Source: Firmicutes bacterium UBA5473
GTDB lineage: Bacteria; Bacillota; DTU084
Length of the DNA stretch: 12,293 nucleotides
NCBI GenBank assembly: GCA_002427165.1
Contig: DIQB01000126.1
Span: forward strand, 1-12,293
Direction: 5' to 3'
The notes under the pieces are model-generated. The model ran no database searches, was not told the origin of the DNA, and worked only from the letters and a program-made list of their open reading frames with translations. Of the stretch, positions 6,011 to 12,274 are shown piece after piece (the first letter of the stretch is position 1; each line of letters begins with the position of its first letter). The position numbers and the translations under genes were made by a program.

Positions 6011-7201
6011 CTACTTCTCACAAGCACAATCTGTTGTATATAGTGGTGACATAGCGCGCAACTTCTCAATTATTCCCGGTAGCACCGCTAGCACCTGGTC
6101 AACATCTTCCTCTGTGGTCCAGCGGCCCAAAGTTAGTCTCAAAGAGCCATGGGCAATCTCATGGGGTATTCCCATAGCCAAAAGTACATGGGAGGGTTCA
6201 AGTGACCCTGAGGTACAGGCAGAACCGCTGGAGGCTGCAATCCCTAGCAGGTCCAAATTCAAAAGCATGGCCTCCCCTTCCACGTATTCCACTGCAATGT
6301 TCACGTTCCCTGGCAAGCGCTGGGTTTTGTGGCCATTGAGCTTCACATGGGGAACTGCCTCTATCAGTCCCCGGCTGAGCTTATCCCTCAAATAAATCAG
6401 CTGCGCAACTTTCTCCTCGCGCTTCTCTTGCGCCAGCTCCAAGGCAGTCCCCATCCCCACAATTGCAGGTAAGTTTTCTGTGCCTGCGCGTCTGTTGCGC
6501 TCCTGAGCACCGCCGTGGATTAAGGAAACCGGGCGCAGTCCCCGGCGCACATAGAGTGCACCTACGCCCTTGGGCCCATAGAACTTGTGGGCAGAGATGC
6601 TGAGGAGATCGCAGTGGAGTTCCTCCACATCCACCGGCAACACACCTGCTGTTTGCACTGCATCTGTGTGGAAGGGAATTTCATGATCCTGGGCAATTTT
6701 GCCGATTTCGGCGATGGGTTGGATGGTGCCAACCTCGTTGTTTGCATGCATAATAGTGATGAGAATGGTCTCAGGCCGAATTGCCCTTGCCACATCCTCA
6801 GGATCCACCATACCCTCCCCATCTACAGGCAGGAAAGTAACTTCAAAACCGTGATCCATCAAAAATTTGCATGCATCCATTACTGCGTGGTGCTCAACGC
6901 TTGAGGTGATGATATGATTACCTTTTTTCGCCCGTGCCCAGGCCATGCCTTTGATGGCCAGGTTATCTGCCTCAGAGCCTCCACCTGTAAAAATAATTTC
7001 AGAGGCTTCCTTGGCCCCTAACTGCCGGGCGATAGATTCTCTAACTTCCTCCAGCTTGCCCTTGGCCTCCCGGCCTGTAGCATAGATACTGGAAGGATTG
7101 CCAAAATGCTCGAAGAAATATGGTTGCATCGCCGCTACTACTTCCGGAGCAGTAGGGGTGGTTGCTGCATAATCAAGGTAAATTTTATTCAAAGGAACCA
7201 T
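6011..7201 (-). CDS. iscS: Cysteine desulfurase, NifS/IscS family
   Basis: A pyridoxal-phosphate enzyme that takes sulfur from L-cysteine as a persulfide and hands it to the scaffold next door and to MnmA. Key residues are present: H104 (SSVEHHAV), D180 and Q183 (HTDAVQTAG) at the cofactor, the Schiff-base lysine K206 (SAHKFYGPKG), and the sulfur-carrying C329 in SSGSACTSGSLEPSHVL, the group I loop of NifS/IscS. The C-terminus carries two more cysteines (TTDCACEK). Length of 396 is usual. The ATG at 7201 abuts its GAGGGGG with no spacer; a TTG three codons later (7192) would be better placed and would give MNKIYLDYAATTP, which is how most relatives begin. Ten bases separate it from the regulator gene, so they form one operon. 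Confidence 0.96.
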   Translation of the reverse strand: MVPLNKIYLDYAATTPTAPEVVAAMQPYFFEHFGNPSSIYATGREAKGKLEEVRESIARQLGAKEASEIIFTGGGSEADNLAIKGMAWARAKKGNHIITSSVEHHAVMDACKFLMDHGFEVTFLPVDGEGMVDPEDVARAIRPETILITIMHANNEVGTIQPIAEIGKIAQDHEIPFHTDAVQTAGVLPVDVEELHCDLLSISAHKFYGPKGVGALYVRRGLRPVSLIHGGAQERNRRAGTENLPAIVGMGTALELAQEKREEKVAQLIYLRDKLSRGLIEAVPHVKLNGHKTQRLPGNVNIAVEYVEGEAMLLNLDLLGIAASSGSACTSGSLEPSHVLLAMGIPHEIAHGSLRLTLGRWTTEEDVDQVLAVLPGIIEKLRAMSPLYTTDCACEK

Positions 7202-7211
7202 CCCCCTCTAA

Positions 7212-7649
7212 CTAAAATTCTGGGCTAGTTGCCAGGCGCTGTGCCTCAGCCCTGAGATCCTCTAGCGTGGTAGTATCTAAAACCTCATTCATTCTCTGAT
7301 GCATTCTCTCCCACAGGAGCCTCGTGGGACACTGATCTGCCTTTTCGCACGAAGGTTGTCCTGGTTCATCTAAGCATTCCACAGGGGAGATGGGCCCCTC
7401 TAAAACCCTGATGATTTCCCCCGTTGAGATCTGGGGCGGGGCTTTTGCCAATTCATAGCCACCTTGGGCCCCACGGACGCTCTTGATTAGTCCTGCTTTA
7501 CGTAGGCTGCCCATAAGCTGCTCTAGGTAATGATCCGAGATCTCCTGGCGGGCAGCGATATTTTTGAGGGGGATGGGCCCCTGGCCAAAATGCAGAGCCA
7601 GCTCCACCATGGCTCTGAGACCATAACGCCCTCTTGTTGATATTCGCAT
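7212..7649 (-). CDS. iscR: Rrf2-family transcription regulator, IscR-like
   Basis: A 145-residue winged-helix regulator. The DNA-binding part is residues 1-75 (MRISTRGRYGLRAMVELALH at the start, the SDHYLEQLMGSLRKAGLI recognition region, then VRGAQGGYELAK). Three cysteines follow at 92, 101 and 107 (ECLDEPGQPSCEKADQC), in the position where IscR holds a [2Fe-2S] cluster. The Bacillus gene at this locus, CymR, is a cysteine-metabolism regulator without such a cluster, so this copy more likely senses Fe-S status and represses its own operon. I chose ATG 7649 because GGAGGGAG lies just before it and relatives start MRISTRGRYG; a longer frame reaching 7709 would run through the promoter. Direct target sites are inferred, not shown. 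Confidence 0.92.
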   Translation of the reverse strand: MRISTRGRYGLRAMVELALHFGQGPIPLKNIAARQEISDHYLEQLMGSLRKAGLIKSVRGAQGGYELAKAPPQISTGEIIRVLEGPISPVECLDEPGQPSCEKADQCPTRLLWERMHQRMNEVLDTTTLEDLRAEAQRLATSPEF

Positions 7650-7660
7650 GCTGCTCCCTC

Positions 7661-7687
7661 CAATCCCGACTAAATTCCTCTGGTTTA
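7661..7687. promoter_or_regulatory. Possible Rrf2/IscR operator in the iscR leader
   Basis: The stretch from 7662 (AATCCCGACTAAATT) to 7686 (CCTCTGGTTT) has partial symmetry, AATCC against GGTTT at the ends, and its CCCGACTAAAT half resembles half-sites I associate with Gram-positive Rrf2 regulators. It lies between the predicted transcription start and the Shine-Dalgarno, a suitable place for autorepression. The second half is degenerate, so confidence is low. Confidence 0.3.
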
Positions 7688-7692
7688 AGAAA

Positions 7693-7721
7693 AGTTTACC
7701 ACGACCCATCTAGTGTGTCAA
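7693..7721 (-). promoter_or_regulatory. Promoter of the iscR-iscS-iscU-mnmA operon
   Basis: A consensus TTGACA (7721-7716) and TAAACT (7698-7693) stand 17 bases apart on the minus strand. The -35 box overlaps the rarA stop codon (TGA at 7720-7718), so the promoter is embedded in the end of the upstream gene. This lets the Fe-S genes be regulated apart from tcdA-fcl-rarA. Confidence 0.75.
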
Positions 7722-9031
7722 GAGGTAGGGGGAGTTTTTTTTATTCTCTCCCTGATCCGGGCCTCATATCCTTCCTCTGATGGTTGATAATATGTTCGCC
7801 CTACTAAAGAATCAGGAAGATACTGCTGCTCTACCCTATGGCCTGGATAATCATGGGGATAGAGGTAGCCTTTGCCATGGCCGAGTTTTTCAGCGCCCTT
7901 ATAGGAGCCATCTCGCAGATGAATTGGTACCTCTGCCTTGCCCATTCGCTCAACATCTCGATTGGCAGCGTTAATTGCCAAATAGGCAGCATTACTTTTC
8001 GGTGCTGTAGCCAGATAAATTACAGCTTGCGCCAAGGGGATTTGGGCCTCAGGCATGCCCACAAATTCCACAGCTCCAGCCGCGCTATTTGCTACAAGCA
8101 AAGCTTGTGGATCTGCCAGACCCACATCTTCAGCTGCTAAAATCACCATTCGTCTGGCTATAAAACGAGGATCTTCTCCTGCCTGGAGCATTTTCGCGAG
8201 CCAAAACACAGCTGCATCCGGATCTGAACCGCGCATGCTTTTGATGAACGCCGAGACTGTATCGTAATGATTATCACCTGTTTTATCATACTGGAGGATC
8301 TTCCTTTGAATGGACTCGGCTGCAATCTGGGAGGTGATAGAGCGCTTGCCGTCTTGGGGCTCTGTGGTGAGGGCAGCAAGTTCTAAGGCATTGAGGGCTG
8401 TGCGGGCATCTCCCGCTGCCATCTGTACCAAATGTTGCTTGGCCTCTGAAGTGAGCTCTACCCCTAAAAGTCCCAGTCCTCGCTCCCTGTCGGCTATAGC
8501 CAGTTCCAGTACTTTTTCTATGTCTTGGGGTTTTAGGCTTTCTAAACGGAAAAGCCTCGAGCGTGAAAGCAGAGGCGAGTTAACCTCGAAGAAGGGGTTT
8601 TCTGTGGTGGCACCGATGAGGGTAACCAGGCCACTTTCCACAGCAGGCAACAGCGCATCCTGTTGGCTGCGGTTGAAGCGGTGTATCTCATCGATGAAGA
8701 AGATGGTTTTTTTGCTATAAAAATCGCGCTGTTCTTTTGCTGCCGTCAGCACTTCGCGGATCTGCGCCACACCGCTTGTGACAGCATTCAGCTGCACAAA
8801 GCGCGAGCTTGTAGTATTGGCGATGATCTTGGCTAAAGTTGTTTTACCAGTGCCTGGGGGTCCATAAAAAATAAGGGAGCCTAGCCTATCTGCTTCGATA
8901 GCACGACGCAAAAGACGACCTGGCCCCACAATGTGCTCTTGGCCCACAAACTCATCTAAAGTCCTGGGCCTCATTCTCGCGGCAAGGGGTGCCTCTCCCC
9001 TGCCCTGATCACGGCTGGCGAATAGGTTCAT
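7718..9031 (-). CDS. rarA: Replication-associated recombination protein RarA (MgsA, AAA+ ATPase)
   Basis: A 437-residue clamp-loader-like AAA+ ATPase that acts at stalled replication forks and single-strand gaps, near SSB and the replisome. The N-terminal PLAARMRPRTLDEFVGQEHI is the family's entry motif. Walker A GPPGTGKT is at residues 57-64, Walker B FFIDEIHRFN at 111-120, sensor 1 GATTENP at 140-146, and the arginine-rich SPLLSRSRLFRL lies at about 152-163. The C-terminal tetramerisation part includes DPDAAVFWLAKML, AEDVGLADP and GYLYPHDYPGH, all typical. The start overlaps the end of the cyclo-ligase gene by four bases (ATGA), with GGGAGAG before it. It is the third gene of the tcdA operon, and the same tcdA-rarA adjacency occurs in Bacillus (yrvM-yrvN). 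Confidence 0.96.
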   Translation of the reverse strand: MNLFASRDQGRGEAPLAARMRPRTLDEFVGQEHIVGPGRLLRRAIEADRLGSLIFYGPPGTGKTTLAKIIANTTSSRFVQLNAVTSGVAQIREVLTAAKEQRDFYSKKTIFFIDEIHRFNRSQQDALLPAVESGLVTLIGATTENPFFEVNSPLLSRSRLFRLESLKPQDIEKVLELAIADRERGLGLLGVELTSEAKQHLVQMAAGDARTALNALELAALTTEPQDGKRSITSQIAAESIQRKILQYDKTGDNHYDTVSAFIKSMRGSDPDAAVFWLAKMLQAGEDPRFIARRMVILAAEDVGLADPQALLVANSAAGAVEFVGMPEAQIPLAQAVIYLATAPKSNAAYLAINAANRDVERMGKAEVPIHLRDGSYKGAEKLGHGKGYLYPHDYPGHRVEQQYLPDSLVGRTYYQPSEEGYEARIRERIKKTPPTS

Positions 9032-9591
9032 TTCTCTCCCTCGCTACAGATTATTATTTCTTTCTCAGTAACAATTTCCTCTATTCGGCAATCATTTGCC
9101 TCCTCAGGCAAATGATCTAAAATCTGCTCTCCATAGGCCAGACCAATTCGCAAAGCACCGGTTTTTTTCAATAATCGATCAAAATAACCTGCTCCATAAC
9201 CCAGTCTCCTACCTGCCCGATCATATGCTAAAGCTGGAACTAAGACCAACTCAAGCTCCCCGGGATCGATCAACACTGGGTCTCGGGGCTCCGGTACTCC
9301 AAATGTGCCTGGGGCAAGCTGGCTCCAGGAAGTGAGTTTCGAGCAGAGGAGTTTCTTCCCCTCCACCTTAGGGACAATTACAGTTTTTCCTTCCTGCCAT
9401 GCCTGCTCTACAATCTCTTTAGTTTCCACCTCGCCGCGGATGGTGAGAAAACACATGATCACTTTGCGATTACGCCATGAGGTGAGGCGCGTAAGCTTTC
9501 TCGCTATTTCTCGGCTAGCCTTTTCTCTGAACTCGGGGCTCAACTGATAGCGAGAGGCCAGGCAAATTTTCCTCAGTTCTTGTTTGGTCAT
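9028..9591 (-). CDS. 5-formyltetrahydrofolate cyclo-ligase
   Basis: This 187-residue cytoplasmic enzyme uses ATP to turn 5-formyltetrahydrofolate into 5,10-methenyltetrahydrofolate, returning a storage or side-product folate to one-carbon metabolism (EC 6.3.3.2; YgfA in E. coli). The signature is at residues 121-140: LAYDRAGRRLGYGAGYFDRL, the GxGxGYFD nucleotide- and folate-binding loop. The N-terminal KQELRKICLASRYQLSPE and the IRGEVET segment (51-57) also fit. Four-base ATGA-type overlaps join it to tcdA upstream and rarA downstream, so the three are strictly co-translated. Bacillus does not keep this gene at this locus, while in proteobacteria ygfA directly follows the 6S RNA gene; here it is the second gene after a predicted 6S RNA. 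Confidence 0.94.
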   Translation of the reverse strand: MTKQELRKICLASRYQLSPEFREKASREIARKLTRLTSWRNRKVIMCFLTIRGEVETKEIVEQAWQEGKTVIVPKVEGKKLLCSKLTSWSQLAPGTFGVPEPRDPVLIDPGELELVLVPALAYDRAGRRLGYGAGYFDRLLKKTGALRIGLAYGEQILDHLPEEANDCRIEEIVTEKEIIICSEGEK

Positions 9592-10271
9592 GATCCCTCT
9601 CCTAATAAATCCCGTGCCGCAACACTTGCCAGAATCATCCCGGCTACAGGGGGCACAAAACCGATAGTTCCCACTTTGCCCCGGGTTCGCGGCAGTTCTG
9701 TGGAAAACACTACCTGAATCCCCCGCTGGATCCCACGCTTTCTCAGTTCTCCTCGGACAATTTTAGCCAGAGGGCAAGTATGGGTTTTGCTGATATCTGC
9801 CACTTGAAATTTTGTTGGATCCAGACGATTGCCAGCGCCCATGGCGCTGATAATGGGAACTTTAAATTCAAAAGCCCGAACTAACAGATCTACTTTATCC
9901 GGGACAGAGTCGATTGCATCTATTATGTATGCCGGGTTTCTCTCAAAGAAACTCATGCTATTTTCAGCTGTATATCTTTCCGGAATTAAATTTAAGATAA
10001 GCTCAGGATTAATCAGCTTCAGCCTTGTAGCCATGGCCTCAACTTTCAGCTGCCCTACAGTTTCATCTGTGGCTACCAGCTGTCTGTTGATATTGCTGGG
10101 AGCAACGCGGTCGAAGTCCACCAGTGTAAGCTCACCGATGCCGGATCTGGCCAGGGCTTCAACTGAAGCGGAGCCCACTCCCCCCACACCGAAGACCATT
10201 ACATGGGCGGAGGCAAGTTTCCTGAGCCCAGCTTGTCCAATTAATAATTCTGTTCTGGAAAAACGTTCCAT
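9588..10271 (-). CDS. tcdA: tRNA threonylcarbamoyladenosine dehydratase TcdA (ThiF/MoeB-like)
   Basis: A 227-residue E1-like enzyme that uses ATP to dehydrate the t6A at position 37 of ANN-decoding tRNAs to its cyclic form, ct6A. It starts MERFSRTELLIGQAGLRKLA as relatives do. The nucleotide-binding loop GVGGVGSASVEALARSGIG is at residues 28-46, with D52 (LVDFDRV) and the NINRQ motif at 60-64. HTCPLAK and the C-terminal TIGFVPPVAGM are also standard for TcdA/CsdL. I chose ATG 10271, with GGAGAG five bases before it, over an upstream in-frame ATG at 10364, because the extra 31 codons would lie wholly inside the predicted 6S RNA and match nothing in the family. Only about 14 bases separate the 6S terminator T-tract from this ATG, so expression probably relies on readthrough. 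Confidence 0.93.
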   Translation of the reverse strand: MERFSRTELLIGQAGLRKLASAHVMVFGVGGVGSASVEALARSGIGELTLVDFDRVAPSNINRQLVATDETVGQLKVEAMATRLKLINPELILNLIPERYTAENSMSFFERNPAYIIDAIDSVPDKVDLLVRAFEFKVPIISAMGAGNRLDPTKFQVADISKTHTCPLAKIVRGELRKRGIQRGIQVVFSTELPRTRGKVGTIGFVPPVAGMILASVAARDLLGEGS

Positions 10272-10285
10272 TTTCTCTCCATAAG

Positions 10286-10489
10286 AAAAAACCCCACCAT
10301 GCCGCTTAGCTGCTTGTTGAGAACCTGCACTCGGCAGGTGGGTGCCCGCCTGAAGACTTTCCACTTCCGCTCAAAAACGGCTTGTGGGCCACCTCCAGAG
10401 AGAGGGCTCCCTTTAATGTTGTGTTGGCTCACAACACTAGCAGCTCGAACACGAACACAGTAGGGCCGGTTGTCTTTGTTTCTTACCTT
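10286..10489 (-). ncRNA. ssrS: 6S RNA (SsrS/BsrA-like), about 200 nt
   Basis: 6S RNA mimics an open promoter and sequesters housekeeping RNA polymerase. The minus-strand transcript folds into one long rod. The ends pair over ten positions (CCCUACUGUG 10465-10456 with CAUGGUGGGG 10301-10292, with G-U pairs); further in, AGCUGC (10445-10440) pairs with GCAGCU (10313-10308), and UUGUGAG (10434-10428) with CUCAACAA (10321-10314) with one bulge. After a large central bubble (about 33 and 14 bases) comes a terminal stem: AGGUGG (10394-10389) with CCACCU (10341-10336), plus inner CCCAC/GUGG and CCG/CGG pairs. A T-tract (TTTTTTCTT) follows the last arm. A good promoter sits at the right distance. The CCCUACUGUGUUCGUG start resembles 6S 5' ends. 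The position before tcdA (yrvM) is that of bsrA in Bacillus. Confidence 0.78.
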
Positions 10490-10495
10490 GGTTTT

Positions 10496-10524
10496 ATAAT
10501 AGCACATTAGCCAATACAGATCAA
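10496..10524 (-). promoter_or_regulatory. Promoter of the 6S RNA and probably of tcdA-fcl-rarA
   Basis: TTGATC (10524-10519) and TATTAT (10501-10496) are 17 bases apart on the minus strand, predicting a start near 10489 within an A-rich run. No other promoter-like pair is seen between here and the tcdA start. Confidence 0.65.
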
Positions 10525-10705
10525 GGGGTATGCATGGTCCTTTTTATTGGTATTTGGTGCTTCGCAAAGGAATGGGAGCTATTTTTATTATCCAATTTCG
10601 CGAACTATTTTTACAACAAAGCTGACCATGTTTCCTGATATTTCCCCAAAAAATAAAGCTGAGCCTTTCATCCCTTCTTAATAAAAATGCTTTCCATTAT
10701 GTTTC
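10525..10705. other. Gene-free AT-rich spacer between the Fic gene and the 6S promoter
   Basis: About 180 bases with no coding frame of note. I see no strong hairpin with a T-tract after the Fic stop on the minus strand, so how the Fic transcript ends is unclear, and read-in towards the 6S RNA gene is possible. Confidence 0.5.
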
Positions 10706-11497
10706 CTAATTATTATTCTCCCTGATTATTTCTAGCACCATCATAAGGCTATCTTTCGCCTCATGTGCTATAAGACTTATAAATGGTTCCAAATCTCCCC
10801 CGTCTGCCTCCATGAGCGCTCGGTAGTAGTCTTCTCGCTTTTCATTCTTGATTATCACCGGCAAAAAACCAGCCCTCATCAGTAGCAAGTTCATCAACAG
10901 CCTCGCCACTCTCCCATTACCATCATCGAAAGGATGAATCGCAACTAACCGATAGTGGGCCCGCGCTGCCGCCTCCACAGGGTGCGATTTTTGGGTATTA
11001 AGCCACGTTATTAATTTTGCCATCTCGCCTGGCACCCCTATTGGATCACAATAGCGATGAACCTTTCCATCCACTGTAAGAACATGGTTAGGCTGGAGCT
11101 TATAAGCACCAGGTGTGATTCTTTTCTTTATTTTATTACCGTTTGGGCCAACCAATACATGCTCAATTCCCCGAAGGAGGAGAGTATGCAATTCTTTGAT
11201 CAAACCCTCTGTGATCGGACGCTGTTGTTTGGTAATATTTTGCAGCCAATCAATTGCTTCAGCATGATTTTGTGCTTCAAGGTATTCCAGAAGCGTCTTC
11301 CCCTTTGAGGTAAGACCGTGTTGAAGAAAGAATGAAGTTTCTTGCAAGGTAAGGGTATTGCCCTCAATCGCATTGGAATGATAGGTCCATTCTATTTTTA
11401 TCTTATCATAGATCACTGCCATGAGCTCTGGGCTAAGGGGACGGTAGTTATCTAATTCGGCTTTTAATTTGTTCAGCTCTTGATAAATCACCATCAT
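10706..11497 (-). CDS. Fic-domain protein (probable AMP transferase, self-inhibited)
   Basis: Fic proteins usually transfer AMP from ATP onto hydroxyl groups of target proteins. From the chosen start (263 residues), the active-site motif HPFDDGNGRVAR is at 188-199, with the base H188 and the acidic residue D192 (HxFxDGNGRxxR complete). An inhibitory helix motif, SNAIEGN, is at 41-47; E45 should reach the phosphate site, making this a class II (N-terminal inhibition) Fic protein that is held off until relieved. TPGAYKL and PVEAAARAHYRLVAIHPF frame the fold. No winged-helix tail is evident. Starts are ambiguous: an ATG at 11521 abuts GGAG with no spacer, while MMVIYQELNKL at 11497/11494 or GTG at 11491 follows GTGGGGGTG. 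It stands alone, with no antitoxin gene next to it, since inhibition is built in. Its target is unknown. Confidence 0.88.
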   Translation of the reverse strand: MMVIYQELNKLKAELDNYRPLSPELMAVIYDKIKIEWTYHSNAIEGNTLTLQETSFFLQHGLTSKGKTLLEYLEAQNHAEAIDWLQNITKQQRPITEGLIKELHTLLLRGIEHVLVGPNGNKIKKRITPGAYKLQPNHVLTVDGKVHRYCDPIGVPGEMAKLITWLNTQKSHPVEAAARAHYRLVAIHPFDDGNGRVARLLMNLLLMRAGFLPVIIKNEKREDYYRALMEADGGDLEPFISLIAHEAKDSLMMVLEIIRENNN

Positions 11498-11620
11498 CAC
11501 CCCCACGGAATATTCTAACATCTCCTACGACCACACGCTAAAGCATTTGACTATAGCCAACCACACGGTTAATTTAAGATTGATTCTAGAACATATATAT
11601 TTCCAAGGAAATTAGCACCA

Positions 11621-11655
11621 GAAGGGATAGGCCGCGCCTATCCCTTCCTTTTTTT
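11621..11655 (+). terminator. Strong terminator-like hairpin with the T-tract on the plus strand
   Basis: GAAGGGATAGGC (11621-11632) and its exact complement (11636-11647) form a 12-pair stem with a three-base loop, followed by C and seven Ts (11649-11655). The T-tract overlaps the stop codon of the SGNH hydrolase gene, which runs the other way. On the minus strand the hairpin follows that stop directly but is not trailed by Ts. In shape it is a plus-strand terminator, though no plus-strand gene lies before it in the window. Confidence 0.6.
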
Positions 11656-12274
11656 AGCCTTCCAGCTCCCGGATTAGTACCTGGGCAATCAAAGCATGGC
11701 CTGCCGGGGAGGGGTGCACACCATCTGGCGCCCAAAACTGCGGCTCCCGTCTAGCGGAGGCTTCGGCAAAAAGCCCGTCTAGAGGAATCAGCCGCGTCTT
11801 GAACTCTCGCGCTAGCTTCCGCACCACCTGAATTTTAGGATCAAGATCCTCCCGCCAGGCGATTCGATCTGGAGGGTATGGCAAGACAAATGGCTCCAAA
11901 AGAATAATCTGGGCAGCTGTCCGCTCCTGGGTCTGGGTCAGAATCCAACGATAATCTTCCTCATATTGCTCCGGAGAGGTGGGATCCTCTCTATCATAGC
12001 GTCGCCAGCAATCGTTAATTCCGATGAGGATCGTGAGGATGTCCGGTTTCAACTCCAGACAATCCTCACTCCAGCGAGCTTTCAAGTCCCGCACTCTGTT
12101 GCCACTGATCCCCCGATTGATAAACTGCAGTCCCAATTCTGGATAGCTTGCCGAAAGCAAGGACGAAACAAGCCTTGGGTAGCCCAATCCCAGCTGAGCA
12201 TCATCTTCCCTGCTGCGTCCGGCATCTGTAACACTATCACCTTGAAATAGAATTACTGCCTCATCCTTTAGCAT
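11654..12274 (-). CDS. SGNH/GDSL-family hydrolase (esterase or lipase-like)
   Basis: A 206-residue enzyme of the SGNH hydrolase fold, which removes acyl groups, often acetyl esters, from sugars or lipids. All four blocks are present: GDSV with nucleophile S14, GISGN (G55 and neighbours) as block II, GIND with N87 as block III, and DGVHPSPAGH with D184 and H187 completing the triad. The overall pattern, including FQGDSVTDAGR and the WAPDGVHP ending, is closest to the rhamnogalacturonan acetylesterase-like subgroup. No signal peptide or membrane helix is seen, so it should act in the cytoplasm. GGGAGAGG sits six bases before the ATG. Whether it belongs to a longer operon cannot be told, because the window ends 19 bases upstream. 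Substrate is unknown. Confidence 0.9.
   Translation of the reverse strand: MLKDEAVILFQGDSVTDAGRSREDDAQLGLGYPRLVSSLLSASYPELGLQFINRGISGNRVRDLKARWSEDCLELKPDILTILIGINDCWRRYDREDPTSPEQYEEDYRWILTQTQERTAAQIILLEPFVLPYPPDRIAWREDLDPKIQVVRKLAREFKTRLIPLDGLFAEASARREPQFWAPDGVHPSPAGHALIAQVLIRELEG

Noticed and set aside
7650..7709. 20-codon N-terminal extension of the Rrf2 regulator
   Set aside because: It would run through the -10 box and leader of the operon's own promoter; the ATG at 7649 has a Shine-Dalgarno and the family start MRISTRGRYG.
8310..8720. 136-codon plus-strand frame inside rarA
   Set aside because: It is antisense to a full-length, well-matched RarA and has the composition of a mirrored coding frame.
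10272..10364. 31-codon N-terminal extension of tcdA
   Set aside because: It falls wholly within the predicted 6S RNA, matches nothing in the family, and a good Shine-Dalgarno precedes the ATG at 10271.
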